Below, piece after piece: positions 34,227 to 43,135 of a DNA stretch of 64,000 nucleotides. Position numbers and translations under genes: made by a program. Location of the stretch: the NCBI GenBank assembly GCA_030066855.1, contig JASJAU010000007.1:62001-126000 (forward strand), written 5' to 3'. The DNA comes from Paracoccaceae bacterium. GTDB taxonomy: Bacteria; Pseudomonadota; Alphaproteobacteria; Rhodobacterales; Rhodobacteraceae. Below the pieces are notes generated by a model that was given only the letters and a program-made list of their open reading frames with translations, was not told where the DNA came from and made no database searches. How positions within the stretch are numbered: position 1 is the stretch's first letter; the number at the start of each line of letters is the position of its first letter.

Positions 34227-35245
34227 AGCTGAACGCCCAGACCGCCGCATCCTATTTCGCGAAGCCTGACCCATCGAAGACCGGGCTGCTGATCTATGGC
34301 GCCGACGCGATGCGGGTCGCGCTCAGACGGCAGGAGGTCATCCGCGCACTGATCGGGCCGAATGGCGAGGATGAGATGCGTTTGACCCGCATCGCCGCTG
34401 GCGATCTCCGCAAGGATCCGGCGCTTCTTCTCGACGGTGTGAAGGCGCAAGGATTCTTCGCGGGTCCTAGGGCGGTCTTCGTCGAGGATGCGAGCGATGG
34501 GCTGGCGGAGGCGATTAGCAACGCGTTGAAGGACTGGGCCGATGGAGACGCTCAGATCATTGTCACCGCCGCCCAGCTTGCGGCGCGATCCAAACTAAGG
34601 AAGCTCTTTGAGGATCACACGAACGCCTACGCCGTCGGCATCTACGACGACCCGCCGAGCCGCGCAGAAGTCGGGGCCGCGATGGAATCGGCAGGCATAG
34701 CCAATATCGACACGGACGCCATGGACGCGATCACCAGCCTCTCGCGGGCGCTCGACCCCGGCGACTTCAGGCAGGTGCTTGAGAAGATCGCGCTCTACAA
34801 ACTCAAAGACGACACCCCTCTCACCGCCAACGAGGTCGCCTTGTCCGCGCCCGCCTCAACCGAGGCTGCCGTCGACGATCTTCTGCTTCTCGTTTCCGAA
34901 GGGAAAGCGCACGAGCTCTTCCCCGTTCTGCGCCGACTCGAGTCTCAAGGCGTGGGGCCGGTCAGCCTTTGCATCAGCGCGACCCGCCACTTCCGGACCC
35001 TTCACACGCTGGCCTCCGATCCCGGCGGTCCGGGCGCGGCCATCGGCAAGCTCAGACCGCCGGTTTTTGGTCCGAGACGCGATCGGCTGCAAAGGCAGGC
35101 GAGTGATTGGGGCTTGGCGAGGCTGGAGCGGGCTTTGGCGCTCCTCCTAGACACCGACTTAACTTTGAGATCGACCGCCACCGTGCCGGAGATCGCGGTC
35201 ATCGAGCGCGCGTTTCTGCGGCTTGCATGGCTGGGACGGCGATAA
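34223..35245 (+). CDS. holA: DNA polymerase III subunit delta
   Basis: 340 residues from a GTG that overlaps the lptE stop (GTGA). Delta subunit features: LIYGADAMRVALRRQEV near the start (nucleotide-binding-like fold without Walker function), and a C-terminal helical domain with LDPGDFRQVLEKIALYK. It opens the beta clamp for loading. Third gene of leuS-lptE-holA. Confidence 0.9.
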   Translation: MKLNAQTAASYFAKPDPSKTGLLIYGADAMRVALRRQEVIRALIGPNGEDEMRLTRIAAGDLRKDPALLLDGVKAQGFFAGPRAVFVEDASDGLAEAISNALKDWADGDAQIIVTAAQLAARSKLRKLFEDHTNAYAVGIYDDPPSRAEVGAAMESAGIANIDTDAMDAITSLSRALDPGDFRQVLEKIALYKLKDDTPLTANEVALSAPASTEAAVDDLLLLVSEGKAHELFPVLRRLESQGVGPVSLCISATRHFRTLHTLASDPGGPGAAIGKLRPPVFGPRRDRLQRQASDWGLARLERALALLLDTDLTLRSTATVPEIAVIERAFLRLAWLGRR

Positions 35246-35329
35246 GACTCGATCCGACTGCGCGCGGACGAACAGCAAGAGCGCGCATCTGAACTCGCCG
35301 TTCGCCGGTGCCAGGGCTATGTCTGCAGC

Positions 35330-36247
35330 ATGGGCGTGATGATCAATGGCACTTTTCACGTGGATGACCCCGGACCCGACACGAGCGTCGGGGGCGAATT
35401 CCAACGCGCGCGGTCGAATATCCGGGACTGGATCACGGCGGAGGGGCCATATACGCCGGATCCGGGGCGCTACCACCTCTACGTGGCATGGAACTGCCCC
35501 TGGGCGCATCGGAGCCTGCTGGCCAGAACCATCCTGGGCCTCGAAGACTTCATTTCAGTCTCATACGCCCGGCCAAGGCGCACCGAAGACGGCTGGGTCT
35601 ATGACGAGATCGGCGAGTATGCGGACCCGGCCCTCGGCGTTCGCGCATTGCACGAAGTCTACGCCAAGCAATTGCCAGCCTACACCGGACGGCTGACCGT
35701 TCCGATCCTCTGGGACAAGGACACCCGCCGCATCGTCTCAAACGAATCCGCGGACATCGTTCGCATGCTCGCCGCGTTCGGCAAAGGCCCCGATCTCTAT
35801 CCCGAGCCACTGCGGGAAGAGATCGACGCCTGGAACGCCCTTATCTACGCGACCGTCAACAACGGTGTCTACCGCGCCGGGTTCGCGCGAACACAGGCAG
35901 CCTATGACACGGCGGTGGCCGAGGTGTTCGATACCCTCGATGCGATCGAGGCCCGTCTAAAGGATTGCGAATGGCTCGTCGGAGACGCCTTCAGCGAGGC
36001 CGACCTGAGGCTCTTCCCCACGCTCGCCCGGTTCGATGTCGCCTACCACTACGCCTTCAAGTGCAACATCCGCCGTCTCACCGACTACCCCGGGTTGTGG
36101 GACTACGCCCGCCGCGTCTTTGCGATGCCGGGCGTCGCCGAGACCGTGCGCTTCGATATCTACAAGCAGGGGTACTTCTCGCCCTCAGAGCTTCGGAACC
36201 CGCTCGGCATCGTTCCGGCCGGACCGATCGTCGACTGGTCGCTTTGA
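35330..36247 (+). CDS. Glutathionyl-hydroquinone reductase (YqjG/PcpF-type GST)
   Basis: 305 residues. The catalytic Cys56 in AWNCPWAHRSLLAR and the downstream SYARPRRTEDGW and LYPEPLREEIDAW region identify the Xi-class GST fold, which reduces glutathionylated hydroquinones. The second in-frame ATG (35339) is an alternative start. Its stop overlaps the start of the HNH gene (TTGA). Confidence 0.9.
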   Translation: MGVMINGTFHVDDPGPDTSVGGEFQRARSNIRDWITAEGPYTPDPGRYHLYVAWNCPWAHRSLLARTILGLEDFISVSYARPRRTEDGWVYDEIGEYADPALGVRALHEVYAKQLPAYTGRLTVPILWDKDTRRIVSNESADIVRMLAAFGKGPDLYPEPLREEIDAWNALIYATVNNGVYRAGFARTQAAYDTAVAEVFDTLDAIEARLKDCEWLVGDAFSEADLRLFPTLARFDVAYHYAFKCNIRRLTDYPGLWDYARRVFAMPGVAETVRFDIYKQGYFSPSELRNPLGIVPAGPIVDWSL

Positions 36248-36552
36248 CATACCTGACCGGCGATCCCGTGTGCCCGCTCTGCGGCCGCCCCATCCCGCCG
36301 AACGTCCGCCAGAGCGTCCATCACCTCGTCCCGAAGCTCCGCGGCGGGAAGGGCGGTGAGACGGCTCTCCTGCACCAGGTTTGCCACAACGAAATCCACG
36401 CGACCCTTACCGAGACCGAACTCGCCCGCAGCTACGCCACGATCGAGGCGCTCAAAACCCATCCAAGGCTCGCCAAGTTCATCAGCTGGATCGCCAAGCG
36501 CCCGCCGGAGTTCTACTCGAAAACGCCAGGCAAGCGCCGGGCGCAGAGATGA
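36244..36552 (+). CDS. Small HNH-family endonuclease-like protein
   Basis: About 102 residues. Zinc cysteines CPLCGRPIP, then VHHLVPKLRGGKGG and LHQVCHNEIHA give an HHL...N...CHNEIH HNH/ββα-metal core. The apparent start is a TTG overlapping the GST stop; a longer in-frame reading upstream lies antisense-shifted over the GST gene and is rejected. Typical of short HNH proteins in Rhodobacterales, whose role is unknown; DNA repair or restriction are possible. Confidence 0.75.
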   Translation: MTYLTGDPVCPLCGRPIPPNVRQSVHHLVPKLRGGKGGETALLHQVCHNEIHATLTETELARSYATIEALKTHPRLAKFISWIAKRPPEFYSKTPGKRRAQR

Positions 36553-36609
36553 CGCAGGTCAATGCCTCCCTCGCCCGGCTCTGCCATCGTCGCCGAGAGG
36601 AGAAAAGCT

Positions 36610-36975
36610 ATGGCTTGCATTTACACTGAGCACACCGACGCGCCGATCATCGAAATCCGCGTTGTCGGGCGAGTGACCGAGCATGATATGGACGAGATCC
36701 TCCCCAAGATGGAGGCGTTCATCGGAAAGCACGGAACGATCCGGATGATCGAGATCATCGAAAAGTTCGAGGGTTTCGATCCGACCACCGTCCTTGACGG
36801 CATGAAGTTCGACATGAAGCACATGAAAGACATCTCGCATGCCGCCGTCGTGTCTGACATGCCCTGGGTCGCGATCATGACCAACGCCGCCGCGATGGTC
36901 ATGCCGGTCACCGTGCGCGTCTTTACGCTCGGTCAGATCGATGACGCGCGCGAGTGGATCGCAGGAGCGGACTGA
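36610..36975 (+). CDS. STAS/SpoIIAA-like (CRAL-TRIO-like) protein
   Basis: 121 residues from the ATG at 36610, chosen because GAGGAG precedes it by 6 nt; the reading from 36562 has no support. The beta-alpha pattern IIEIRVVGRVTEHDMDEILP, RMIEIIEKFEGFDP, HAAVVSDMPWVAIMTNAAAM matches the SpoIIAA-like (DUF/pfam STAS-like) family, often single-domain and of unknown function. Not in an operon with a kinase or anti-sigma factor here. Confidence 0.72.
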   Translation: MACIYTEHTDAPIIEIRVVGRVTEHDMDEILPKMEAFIGKHGTIRMIEIIEKFEGFDPTTVLDGMKFDMKHMKDISHAAVVSDMPWVAIMTNAAAMVMPVTVRVFTLGQIDDAREWIAGAD

Positions 36976-36976
36976 C

Positions 36977-37729
36977 CTAGGCGATCAGACCGACAGCTCG
37001 GCGAATGCTCTCTTCACGCAAAGAGATTTCCTCGCCGATCCAGTCATCGGCGGCCTCGGAGCACATCCATACAAGCGTTTTGGCGGGCCATTCGGGCGGG
37101 ATGTGTGCGGACCAGTCAAGCTGGCTGACCGGGTTGATCCCGCTCTTCTTGATCTCGCGCTGCATTTCCGTGGCCACCGTCCCTGGCGACAGCCCGATCG
37201 CGCGAATCCCGTCGGCGCGGTTTTCCTTGTCGACCATGCGAGTCAGCATTGCCGCGCCCGCCTTGGACGCGCAGTAGTGTGACCATGCCTCCACCGGTCC
37301 GTGGGCCGCGCCGGACGATATGGTCAGGATCGTGCCGCCTCCGCGCGAGATCATGCCGGGAAGCACGGCGCGCATGCCGTAGTAGACGCCCTTGAGGTTG
37401 ATATCGATGACACGCCCCCAAGCCTCAGGGTCGGACCGGGCGAGATGGGCGACAGGCTCGACCGCGCCGGCGTTGTTGATCAGGACGTCCACCGGTCCAA
37501 ACGCGGCCTCGGCCGCGGAGACCGCCGCCTCCAGATCCGCGTATCGTGAAACGTCGCATTGGCATGCCAAAGCTGACGGTCCGATCTCGCTCGCGATCCT
37601 ATCGATCGACGCGCGCCCACGCGCCGCCAGGACCACTTTCGAGCCCGCGCCGGCGAATTCCCGCGCCGCCGCTTCGCCGATCCCGCGGCTCGCCCCGGTA
37701 ATCAGTACCGTCTTCCCTTCCACTCCCAT
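36977..37729 (-). CDS. Short-chain dehydrogenase/reductase
   Basis: 250 residues, classical SDR. NAD(P)-binding TGASRGIG (11-18), NNAG in DVLINNAGAVEP, catalytic Ser in SSGAAHGP and Tyr/Lys in HYCASKAG. The substrate is not identifiable; closest general descriptions are 3-oxoacyl-ACP reductase-type SDRs. Lone gene, convergent with the STAS protein and divergent from DUF2125. Confidence 0.92.
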   Translation of the reverse strand: MGVEGKTVLITGASRGIGEAAAREFAGAGSKVVLAARGRASIDRIASEIGPSALACQCDVSRYADLEAAVSAAEAAFGPVDVLINNAGAVEPVAHLARSDPEAWGRVIDINLKGVYYGMRAVLPGMISRGGGTILTISSGAAHGPVEAWSHYCASKAGAAMLTRMVDKENRADGIRAIGLSPGTVATEMQREIKKSGINPVSQLDWSAHIPPEWPAKTLVWMCSEAADDWIGEEISLREESIRRAVGLIA

Positions 37730-37859
37730 TTTCGCCTCGCCTCTGTCATAATCACGTCGCAGAGACTGTTACCTATCATCGTCGCGATGCAACAGGCCTC
37801 GCACGACCTGACTCCACCCGCGAGAAGATCTCGCCCCTATGGAAACTCGGAAGGCCAAG

Positions 37860-39356
37860 ATGACCCCCATCAAGACCCTGACCTGCACCGCCGCGATGGC
37901 TTTGATCGCCTCGCCCGCTTTGGCCGATCTTTCGCCTGACGAGGTTTGGAGCGACTGGCAATCGCTGATCGAGAGCTATGGCGCGAGCGTCTCCATCGGG
38001 AGCGAGGAAACGTCGAGCGGCAACCTTACAGTGACCGGGGTCGAGATAACTTCGGACATGCCTGAGGCCGGAACGAGTATTGGCGTGGCGATCGGCGAGA
38101 TCGTCTTCACCGACAATGGCGACGGATCGGTCGGCGTCTCGATGTCCGACGCGATCCCCATGATCATCGGCGTATCGGACGACGAAGGCGCGGAAGGCCA
38201 GGTGACCATGACGCTCCGCCAGCCGGACGCCAGCCTGACGGTCAGCGGGTCGCGTGATGACCTGCGCTACCTCTTCAACTATCCCGTCCTGGCCATCACG
38301 GATTTGGCCATGTCGGGCCCGGAAATCCCGGCGGACTTGCCGCTCGTATTCAATATGAGCCTGACGAATATGGCGGGAACGCTGGATTTCGCGGCCGGCG
38401 ACCCGCGCACCTACAACAACACCTCGTCCATCTCGGCTTTGACATTGGATATGTCGTTCGCCGATCCCGACTCCGGGAACGGTTCAGGCGAAATCAGCAT
38501 GTCCATGCTGGACCTGAACCAGATCACGCGCGGAACCATCACACCGATCGGTCCCAGTGGAACGATTACCGAAATGATCGGATCGGGCTTTGAGCAGGCC
38601 AGCAGCGGAACCTACGGGCCACTCACCTACAACGTCCGGTTCGAAGGCCCCGATGGCAGCTTTGAGATGGCGGCCGCGGCCGAGGGCGGTTCGATCGAAA
38701 CGGACTTCGGCCCGAACGGCATCGATTATGGTGGATTGACGGAAAACCTGACGATTACTGTGGGCGGATCGCAGCTGCCCCTTCCCCCTGTCACCGCGCG
38801 GATGGCCGAAAGCAGCGGCCGGTTCCAGATGCCGCTGGTGCCGAGCGAGGAAACCCAGAACTTTGCGCTTCAGCTGGGTTTGATCGATCTGGAGGTCGAT
38901 GACGTGGTCTGGAGCCTCTTCGACCCGACGGGCGCCCTGCCCCGCGATCCGGCGACGTTGGTCATCGACTTGGAAGGCTCGGGCAAGCTTACGCAAGACA
39001 TCTCCGACCCTGCCGCTATGCAAAACGGCCCGCCGGGCGAGCTGGAGGCGGTCTCCGTCAACGCGCTTCGCCTGAAAGTCGCGGGCGCGGAACTCACGGG
39101 CGACGGCGCGTTCGAGTTCGACAACACCATGGGGATCCCCATGCCTGTCGGCGTGGCGAACCTGATGCTGACCGGCGGCAACGGCCTCCTGGACAAGCTG
39201 GTCATGATGGGGCTCCTGCCGCAAGACCAGGCGATGGGCGCCCGCATGATGCTCGGGCTGTTCGCGCGCCCCGGAGAAGGCGAGGACAGCCTTGTGTCCA
39301 CGATTGAAATGAAGGAGGACGGCTCGGTTCTGGCGAACGGCCAGCGCATTCGCTGA
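37860..39356 (+). CDS. DUF2125 periplasmic protein
   Basis: 498 residues from the ATG at 37860 (GGAAGG 5 nt before). Signal peptide TLTCTAAMALIASPALA, then a repetitive beta-rich domain with many conserved SLTVTG-like strands and the DUF2125 segments (VVWSLFDPTGALPRDPATLV, MPVGVANLMLTGGNGLLDKL). Alphaproteobacterial-specific family, function unknown; possibly outer-membrane associated. Monocistronic. Confidence 0.85.
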   Translation: MTPIKTLTCTAAMALIASPALADLSPDEVWSDWQSLIESYGASVSIGSEETSSGNLTVTGVEITSDMPEAGTSIGVAIGEIVFTDNGDGSVGVSMSDAIPMIIGVSDDEGAEGQVTMTLRQPDASLTVSGSRDDLRYLFNYPVLAITDLAMSGPEIPADLPLVFNMSLTNMAGTLDFAAGDPRTYNNTSSISALTLDMSFADPDSGNGSGEISMSMLDLNQITRGTITPIGPSGTITEMIGSGFEQASSGTYGPLTYNVRFEGPDGSFEMAAAAEGGSIETDFGPNGIDYGGLTENLTITVGGSQLPLPPVTARMAESSGRFQMPLVPSEETQNFALQLGLIDLEVDDVVWSLFDPTGALPRDPATLVIDLEGSGKLTQDISDPAAMQNGPPGELEAVSVNALRLKVAGAELTGDGAFEFDNTMGIPMPVGVANLMLTGGNGLLDKLVMMGLLPQDQAMGARMMLGLFARPGEGEDSLVSTIEMKEDGSVLANGQRIR

Positions 39357-39446
39357 GCGGGGCCGGGCTTCACACCGCCCCTTGCCGACTTGCGCCGTCA
39401 CCTTGCGTGAACTACCTGCCAGAGGAACTCACGCGAGGAGCGCCCG

Positions 39447-40790
39447 ATGCCAGACCTTTCCCGCCTGACGGGAGACCTTCTTGACGCCGCCCGAAAGGCT
39501 GGCGCTGACGCAGCCGACGCGATCGCCATGGAGGGCGTGTCTCAGTCCATCGAGGTTCTCGAAGGCGCCCTTGAGCATGCCGAGCGCGCTGAAGGCGTCG
39601 ACATCGGGCTTCGCGTTCTGATCGGGCAGCGACAGGCCTGCGTGTCAGCGTCGGACACGAACCCGGAAACACTGACAACCATCGCCGAGCGCGCAGTCGC
39701 GATGGCGCGGCTGGCGCCAGAAGACCCCTACATCGGTTTGGCGGATTCCGGGCAGGTCGCGACGTCCTGGGACCTCGCCGCATTCGATCTCGAGGACGCG
39801 GGCGCCGCGCCGTCCCCCGACGCCTTGCAGGAGCAGGCTTTGCAGGCCGAGGCGGCGGCGCTGGCCATCGACGGCATAAGCAAGGTGCAATCGTCCGGCG
39901 CCTACACCTCTCGCACCGCTATTCATCTGGCGGCGACAAACGGTTTTGCTGGAGGCTACGCCAGAACCGCTCATGGTCTGTCGACCGTCGCAATCGTCGG
40001 CGAAGGCACGGAGATGGAGCGCGACTACTACGGCGAAACCCGCGTCCATCGCGGCGACCTCCCCCATCCCGAAACGGTTGGTAAGATCGCCGCCGAACGG
40101 ACGCTCGCCCGCGCGGGCGCGCGCAAACCGCCGACCGGCGCCTATCCGGTCCTCTATGACGAGCGGATCGCCTCCGGTCTCATCGGCCATCTGCTGCAGG
40201 CCTCGAACGGGAGCAGCATCGCGCGAGGCTCCAGCTGGCTCCGCAACGCGCTTGGCGAGCAAGTTCTGCCGGAGGGCCTCTCGCTCATCGAACAGCCTCA
40301 TCGGGCTCGAACGGCAGGTTCAAAGCCTTTCGACGGAGAAGGGCTGCCGACCGCAGAGAGGGCGATCATTCGTAATGGCCAGCTCACCGGCTGGACGCTC
40401 GATCTCGCCACCGCTCGGAAACTTGGCATGGAAAGCACCGCCAACGCCTCTCGCGGCACCTCCGCGCCGCCGAGCCCGTCGGTCGGGAACGTGGCCCTGA
40501 CGCAAGGCGGCCAGACACGGGACGAGCTGCTCTCTGATATGGGAACGGGCCTGTTGGTCACGTCTCTGATTGGGTCCTCGATCAACCCCACCACCGGAGA
40601 CTATTCGCGCGGCGCCAGCGGATTTTGGGTAGAGAAAGGCGAGATCGCCTACCCGGTCAACGAATGCACGATTGCGGGCAATCTGCGCGAGATGCTGATA
40701 TCGATCCGTCCCGCGAACGACGCCCGCGACTGGGCGTCCCGCGTCGTCCCCTCGCTCCTTGTCGAAGGCCTGACGATTGCCGGCGACTGA
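39447..40790 (+). CDS. pmbA: TldD/PmbA-family metalloprotease, PmbA type
   Basis: 447 residues. The pair PmbA(TldE)/TldD degrades unfolded proteins and matures some peptides. Family marks include SRTAIHLAATNGFAGGYART, the GSSIARGSSWLRNALGEQV region and the ending NLREMLISIRPANDARDWA. TldD, which supplies the zinc site, is not adjacent. Overlaps the following phosphatase gene by 14 bp. Confidence 0.93.
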   Translation: MPDLSRLTGDLLDAARKAGADAADAIAMEGVSQSIEVLEGALEHAERAEGVDIGLRVLIGQRQACVSASDTNPETLTTIAERAVAMARLAPEDPYIGLADSGQVATSWDLAAFDLEDAGAAPSPDALQEQALQAEAAALAIDGISKVQSSGAYTSRTAIHLAATNGFAGGYARTAHGLSTVAIVGEGTEMERDYYGETRVHRGDLPHPETVGKIAAERTLARAGARKPPTGAYPVLYDERIASGLIGHLLQASNGSSIARGSSWLRNALGEQVLPEGLSLIEQPHRARTAGSKPFDGEGLPTAERAIIRNGQLTGWTLDLATARKLGMESTANASRGTSAPPSPSVGNVALTQGGQTRDELLSDMGTGLLVTSLIGSSINPTTGDYSRGASGFWVEKGEIAYPVNECTIAGNLREMLISIRPANDARDWASRVVPSLLVEGLTIAGD

Positions 40791-41547
40791 CCTGGAATTG
40801 ATCGTCGATTCCGCCCAAGAGGCGGGACGGATCGCGAGTCGTTACTGGCGAAAGGACCCGGAGGTCTGGGACAAAGGTTCGGACGGGCCGGTCAGTGAAG
40901 CCGACATCGCCGTGGACCGGTTTCTGCGTGAGCGGCTCTTATCGGAACGCCCAGACTACGGCTGGTCGAGCGAGGAGACTGAAGACGACCTGTCCCGCCT
41001 CGCCGCAGACCGCGTCTTCATTGTCGACCCGATTGACGGAACCCGCAGCTTTCTCAACGGCGAGAAAACCTGGGCGCATTCCCTGGCGGTTGTCGAGCGC
41101 GGTCGCGTGACCGCCGCCTGCGTCTATCTTCCTGTGCGCGAGAAGCTCTACGCCGCCGCCGAAGGGGAGGGCACGACCTTGAATGGCGAGACCATCAGGG
41201 TATCGACGCAAGGCGAGATCGCGAACGCCACAGTGCTTTGCCCGCGCGTCACGCTGGACGCTCAGCATTGGAAGGAACCGCCTCCCGCGTTTCAACGTTA
41301 CTTCAGACCTTCACTCGCCTATCGCCTCGCGCTCATTGCGGAGGGACGGTTCGACGCGATGATCACGCTGCGCGACGCTTGGGAGTGGGACATCGCAGCG
41401 GGCGCCCTGATCATCGAAGAGGCTGGCGGCGCGGTCACAAACCGGCTCGGGCGGCCCATCGACTACAACGACGAAAGCCGCAAGGCGGCGGGCGTGATCG
41501 CGGCGAACCCGGGACTGGCGCGCGGAATCCACGAGGCGCTCGCCTGA
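40777..41547 (+). CDS. Inositol-monophosphatase-family 3'(2'),5'-bisphosphate nucleotidase (CysQ-like)
   Basis: 256 residues from a TTG that overlaps the pmbA end. The metal-binding motif DPIDGTRSFLNG and the later WEWDIAAGALIIEEAGG are complete, with SSEETED earlier for the first metal. Removes phosphate from PAP or inositol phosphate. CysQ is suggested by similarity of the first motif region; the exact substrate cannot be settled. Overlap suggests translational coupling with pmbA. Confidence 0.85.
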   Translation: MPATDLELIVDSAQEAGRIASRYWRKDPEVWDKGSDGPVSEADIAVDRFLRERLLSERPDYGWSSEETEDDLSRLAADRVFIVDPIDGTRSFLNGEKTWAHSLAVVERGRVTAACVYLPVREKLYAAAEGEGTTLNGETIRVSTQGEIANATVLCPRVTLDAQHWKEPPPAFQRYFRPSLAYRLALIAEGRFDAMITLRDAWEWDIAAGALIIEEAGGAVTNRLGRPIDYNDESRKAAGVIAANPGLARGIHEALA

Positions 41548-41569
41548 AGCGCCGTCTTCCGAAGGCGCT
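41548..41569 (+). terminator. Weak terminator-like hairpin after the phosphatase gene
   Basis: AGCGCC and GGCGCT form a 6-bp stem immediately after the stop codon (inner GTC/GAA bases may pair partly). The following sequence (CAGCCCTTCTTGA) is only mildly U-rich. Confidence 0.4.
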
Positions 41570-41630
41570 CAGCCCTTCTTGACCAATGGGCGCTCTCGGG
41601 TAGCCTTGGCCAAAAAAAACCGGAGACAGC

Positions 41631-41876
41631 ATGAAACAGAGACTTCACCTCGTGTTCGGTGGCGAGCTGGTCGATCCATCAAAGAACGTCTTCAAGGACA
41701 TCGACGACATCCACATCGTCGGGATTTTCCCGGATTACGCGGAGGCCTATGACGCCTGGAAGGCCGAGGCGCAGAAAACCGTCGATAACGCGCACATGCG
41801 CTACTACATCGCGCACCTGCACAGGCTGCGGGATGAGGAAGCTGCAGCATCGCCAACCGAGGAGCTCGGCAACTGA
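41631..41876 (+). CDS. DUF4170 protein
   Basis: 81 residues, no membrane segment. LHLVFGGELVDPSKNVFKD, VGIFPDYAEAYDAWKAEAQ and YYIAHLHRLRD match DUF4170, a small alphaproteobacterial family typically encoded just before the WaaA-like and lpxK genes. Probably linked to lipid A synthesis by context. The stop overlaps the CTG of the next gene. Confidence 0.88.
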   Translation: MKQRLHLVFGGELVDPSKNVFKDIDDIHIVGIFPDYAEAYDAWKAEAQKTVDNAHMRYYIAHLHRLRDEEAAASPTEELGN

Positions 41877-43135
41877 CCAACTCGCGCCCAAGGCTGCTGT
41901 CGCGGCTTTTTTACGCCGTCAGTCGCATCGGCGATGCGGCCCGGGGCGACTCCGCGCCCGAGCCGGAGCGGGCGGTCGAACGCCTGGGCCAGCCAAGCCA
42001 TGACCGTCCGGACGGCTGTCTGATCTGGCTGCACTGTCGCCGGGCGGAGGATGTCGGCGTGATCGCCGCTTTGACAGAAGAGCTGTCCGCGCTGCGCGGA
42101 ACCCCGATCTTCGGACTCGTCACCACGCCTGGAGCGGGCGACCTGCCGGAACCGGTGGCCGGGAACGCCGTTCATCAACTCGCGCCAGGCGAAACGATCG
42201 GGTCAGTTCAGCGATTCCTCGACCACTGGACCCCCGAAGTCGGAGTATTCCTGGGCCTTGTCGACAAACCGCTTTTGCTTAATGAAGCCGCGAAACGCGA
42301 CTTCCCCCTCTTCCTCGCATCGCCCACGCGGGACACAGCCGCGCCTTCGGGCAAGCTTCCTGCAGCGACGGCGTCCGCGCTCGAATTGTTCGCCGGGTGT
42401 TTCGCGCCCTCTTCCGCCGAAGCCGACCTCTACCGCGCAGAGATAGAAGACAAACGCGTCTTCGTCACCGGCCCGCTGACCGACACCACCCGCGCCTTGC
42501 CCTGCAACGAAGCGGAGCGCGATACGCTCGCCCAACTGCTCGGCGGGAGGCCCGTCTGGCTGGCGGCGTCTGTCGATTTCTCCGAGATTGACATGATCGA
42601 AGCGGCGCACCGCCGGGCCACAAAGGCCGCGCACCGTCTCCTGCTGATCCTAAAGCCAATCGACGCCAGCGAGGGTCCGTCAATTCGGAGCGCGCTGGAA
42701 GAAAAAGGCTGGCAGACCTCATTGCGGTCGGACGGCGGCGAGCCGGACCCGGATGTTCAGGTCTATTTGGCGGATACCGAAGACGAGATGGGGCTTTGGT
42801 ACAGGCTGGCGCCCATCTCCTATCTCGGCGGCACCTTCTCGCCCGAGCGGACTCCGACCGACCCCTTCGAACCCGCCGCGCTTGGATCGGCGATCCTTCA
42901 TGGCCCCGAGATTGGCAAAGCGCCATACCGTTTCGATCGATTGTCCAAAGCCGGCGCGATGAAGGAAGTGGCATCCGAGGCGCAACTTGGCGAAGAACTC
43001 CTGCAACTCCTGGCGCCTGACAAGGCCGCCGCCATGGCCCATGCCGGCTGGACCGTGACCTCCGAGAGCGCGCATGTGGTCGAAACGCTTGCCGCGGTGA
43101 TCGACTCGAGGCTGGACGGCGAAGAGGCCGCGTGA
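41873..43135 (+). CDS. WaaA/KdtA-like glycosyltransferase with altered catalytic motifs (apparent CTG start)
   Basis: 420 residues if started at the CTG at 41873, which overlaps the DUF4170 stop (CTGA) and has GAGGAG 8 nt upstream; a shorter GTG at 42059 would remove 62 residues of clearly related sequence. The C-terminal half resembles KdtA (RPVWLAASVDFSEIDMIEAA; LLLILKPIDA; YRLAPISYLGGTFSPER). But the family acid region LHxxSVGE is LHCRRAED here, METELWPN is GLVDKPLL, and GGHNPLEAA is TPTDPFEPA. Kdo transfer by the normal mechanism is therefore doubtful; a substitute or non-catalytic partner is possible. It precedes lpxK. Confidence 0.68.
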   Translation: MTNSRPRLLSRLFYAVSRIGDAARGDSAPEPERAVERLGQPSHDRPDGCLIWLHCRRAEDVGVIAALTEELSALRGTPIFGLVTTPGAGDLPEPVAGNAVHQLAPGETIGSVQRFLDHWTPEVGVFLGLVDKPLLLNEAAKRDFPLFLASPTRDTAAPSGKLPAATASALELFAGCFAPSSAEADLYRAEIEDKRVFVTGPLTDTTRALPCNEAERDTLAQLLGGRPVWLAASVDFSEIDMIEAAHRRATKAAHRLLLILKPIDASEGPSIRSALEEKGWQTSLRSDGGEPDPDVQVYLADTEDEMGLWYRLAPISYLGGTFSPERTPTDPFEPAALGSAILHGPEIGKAPYRFDRLSKAGAMKEVASEAQLGEELLQLLAPDKAAAMAHAGWTVTSESAHVVETLAAVIDSRLDGEEAA

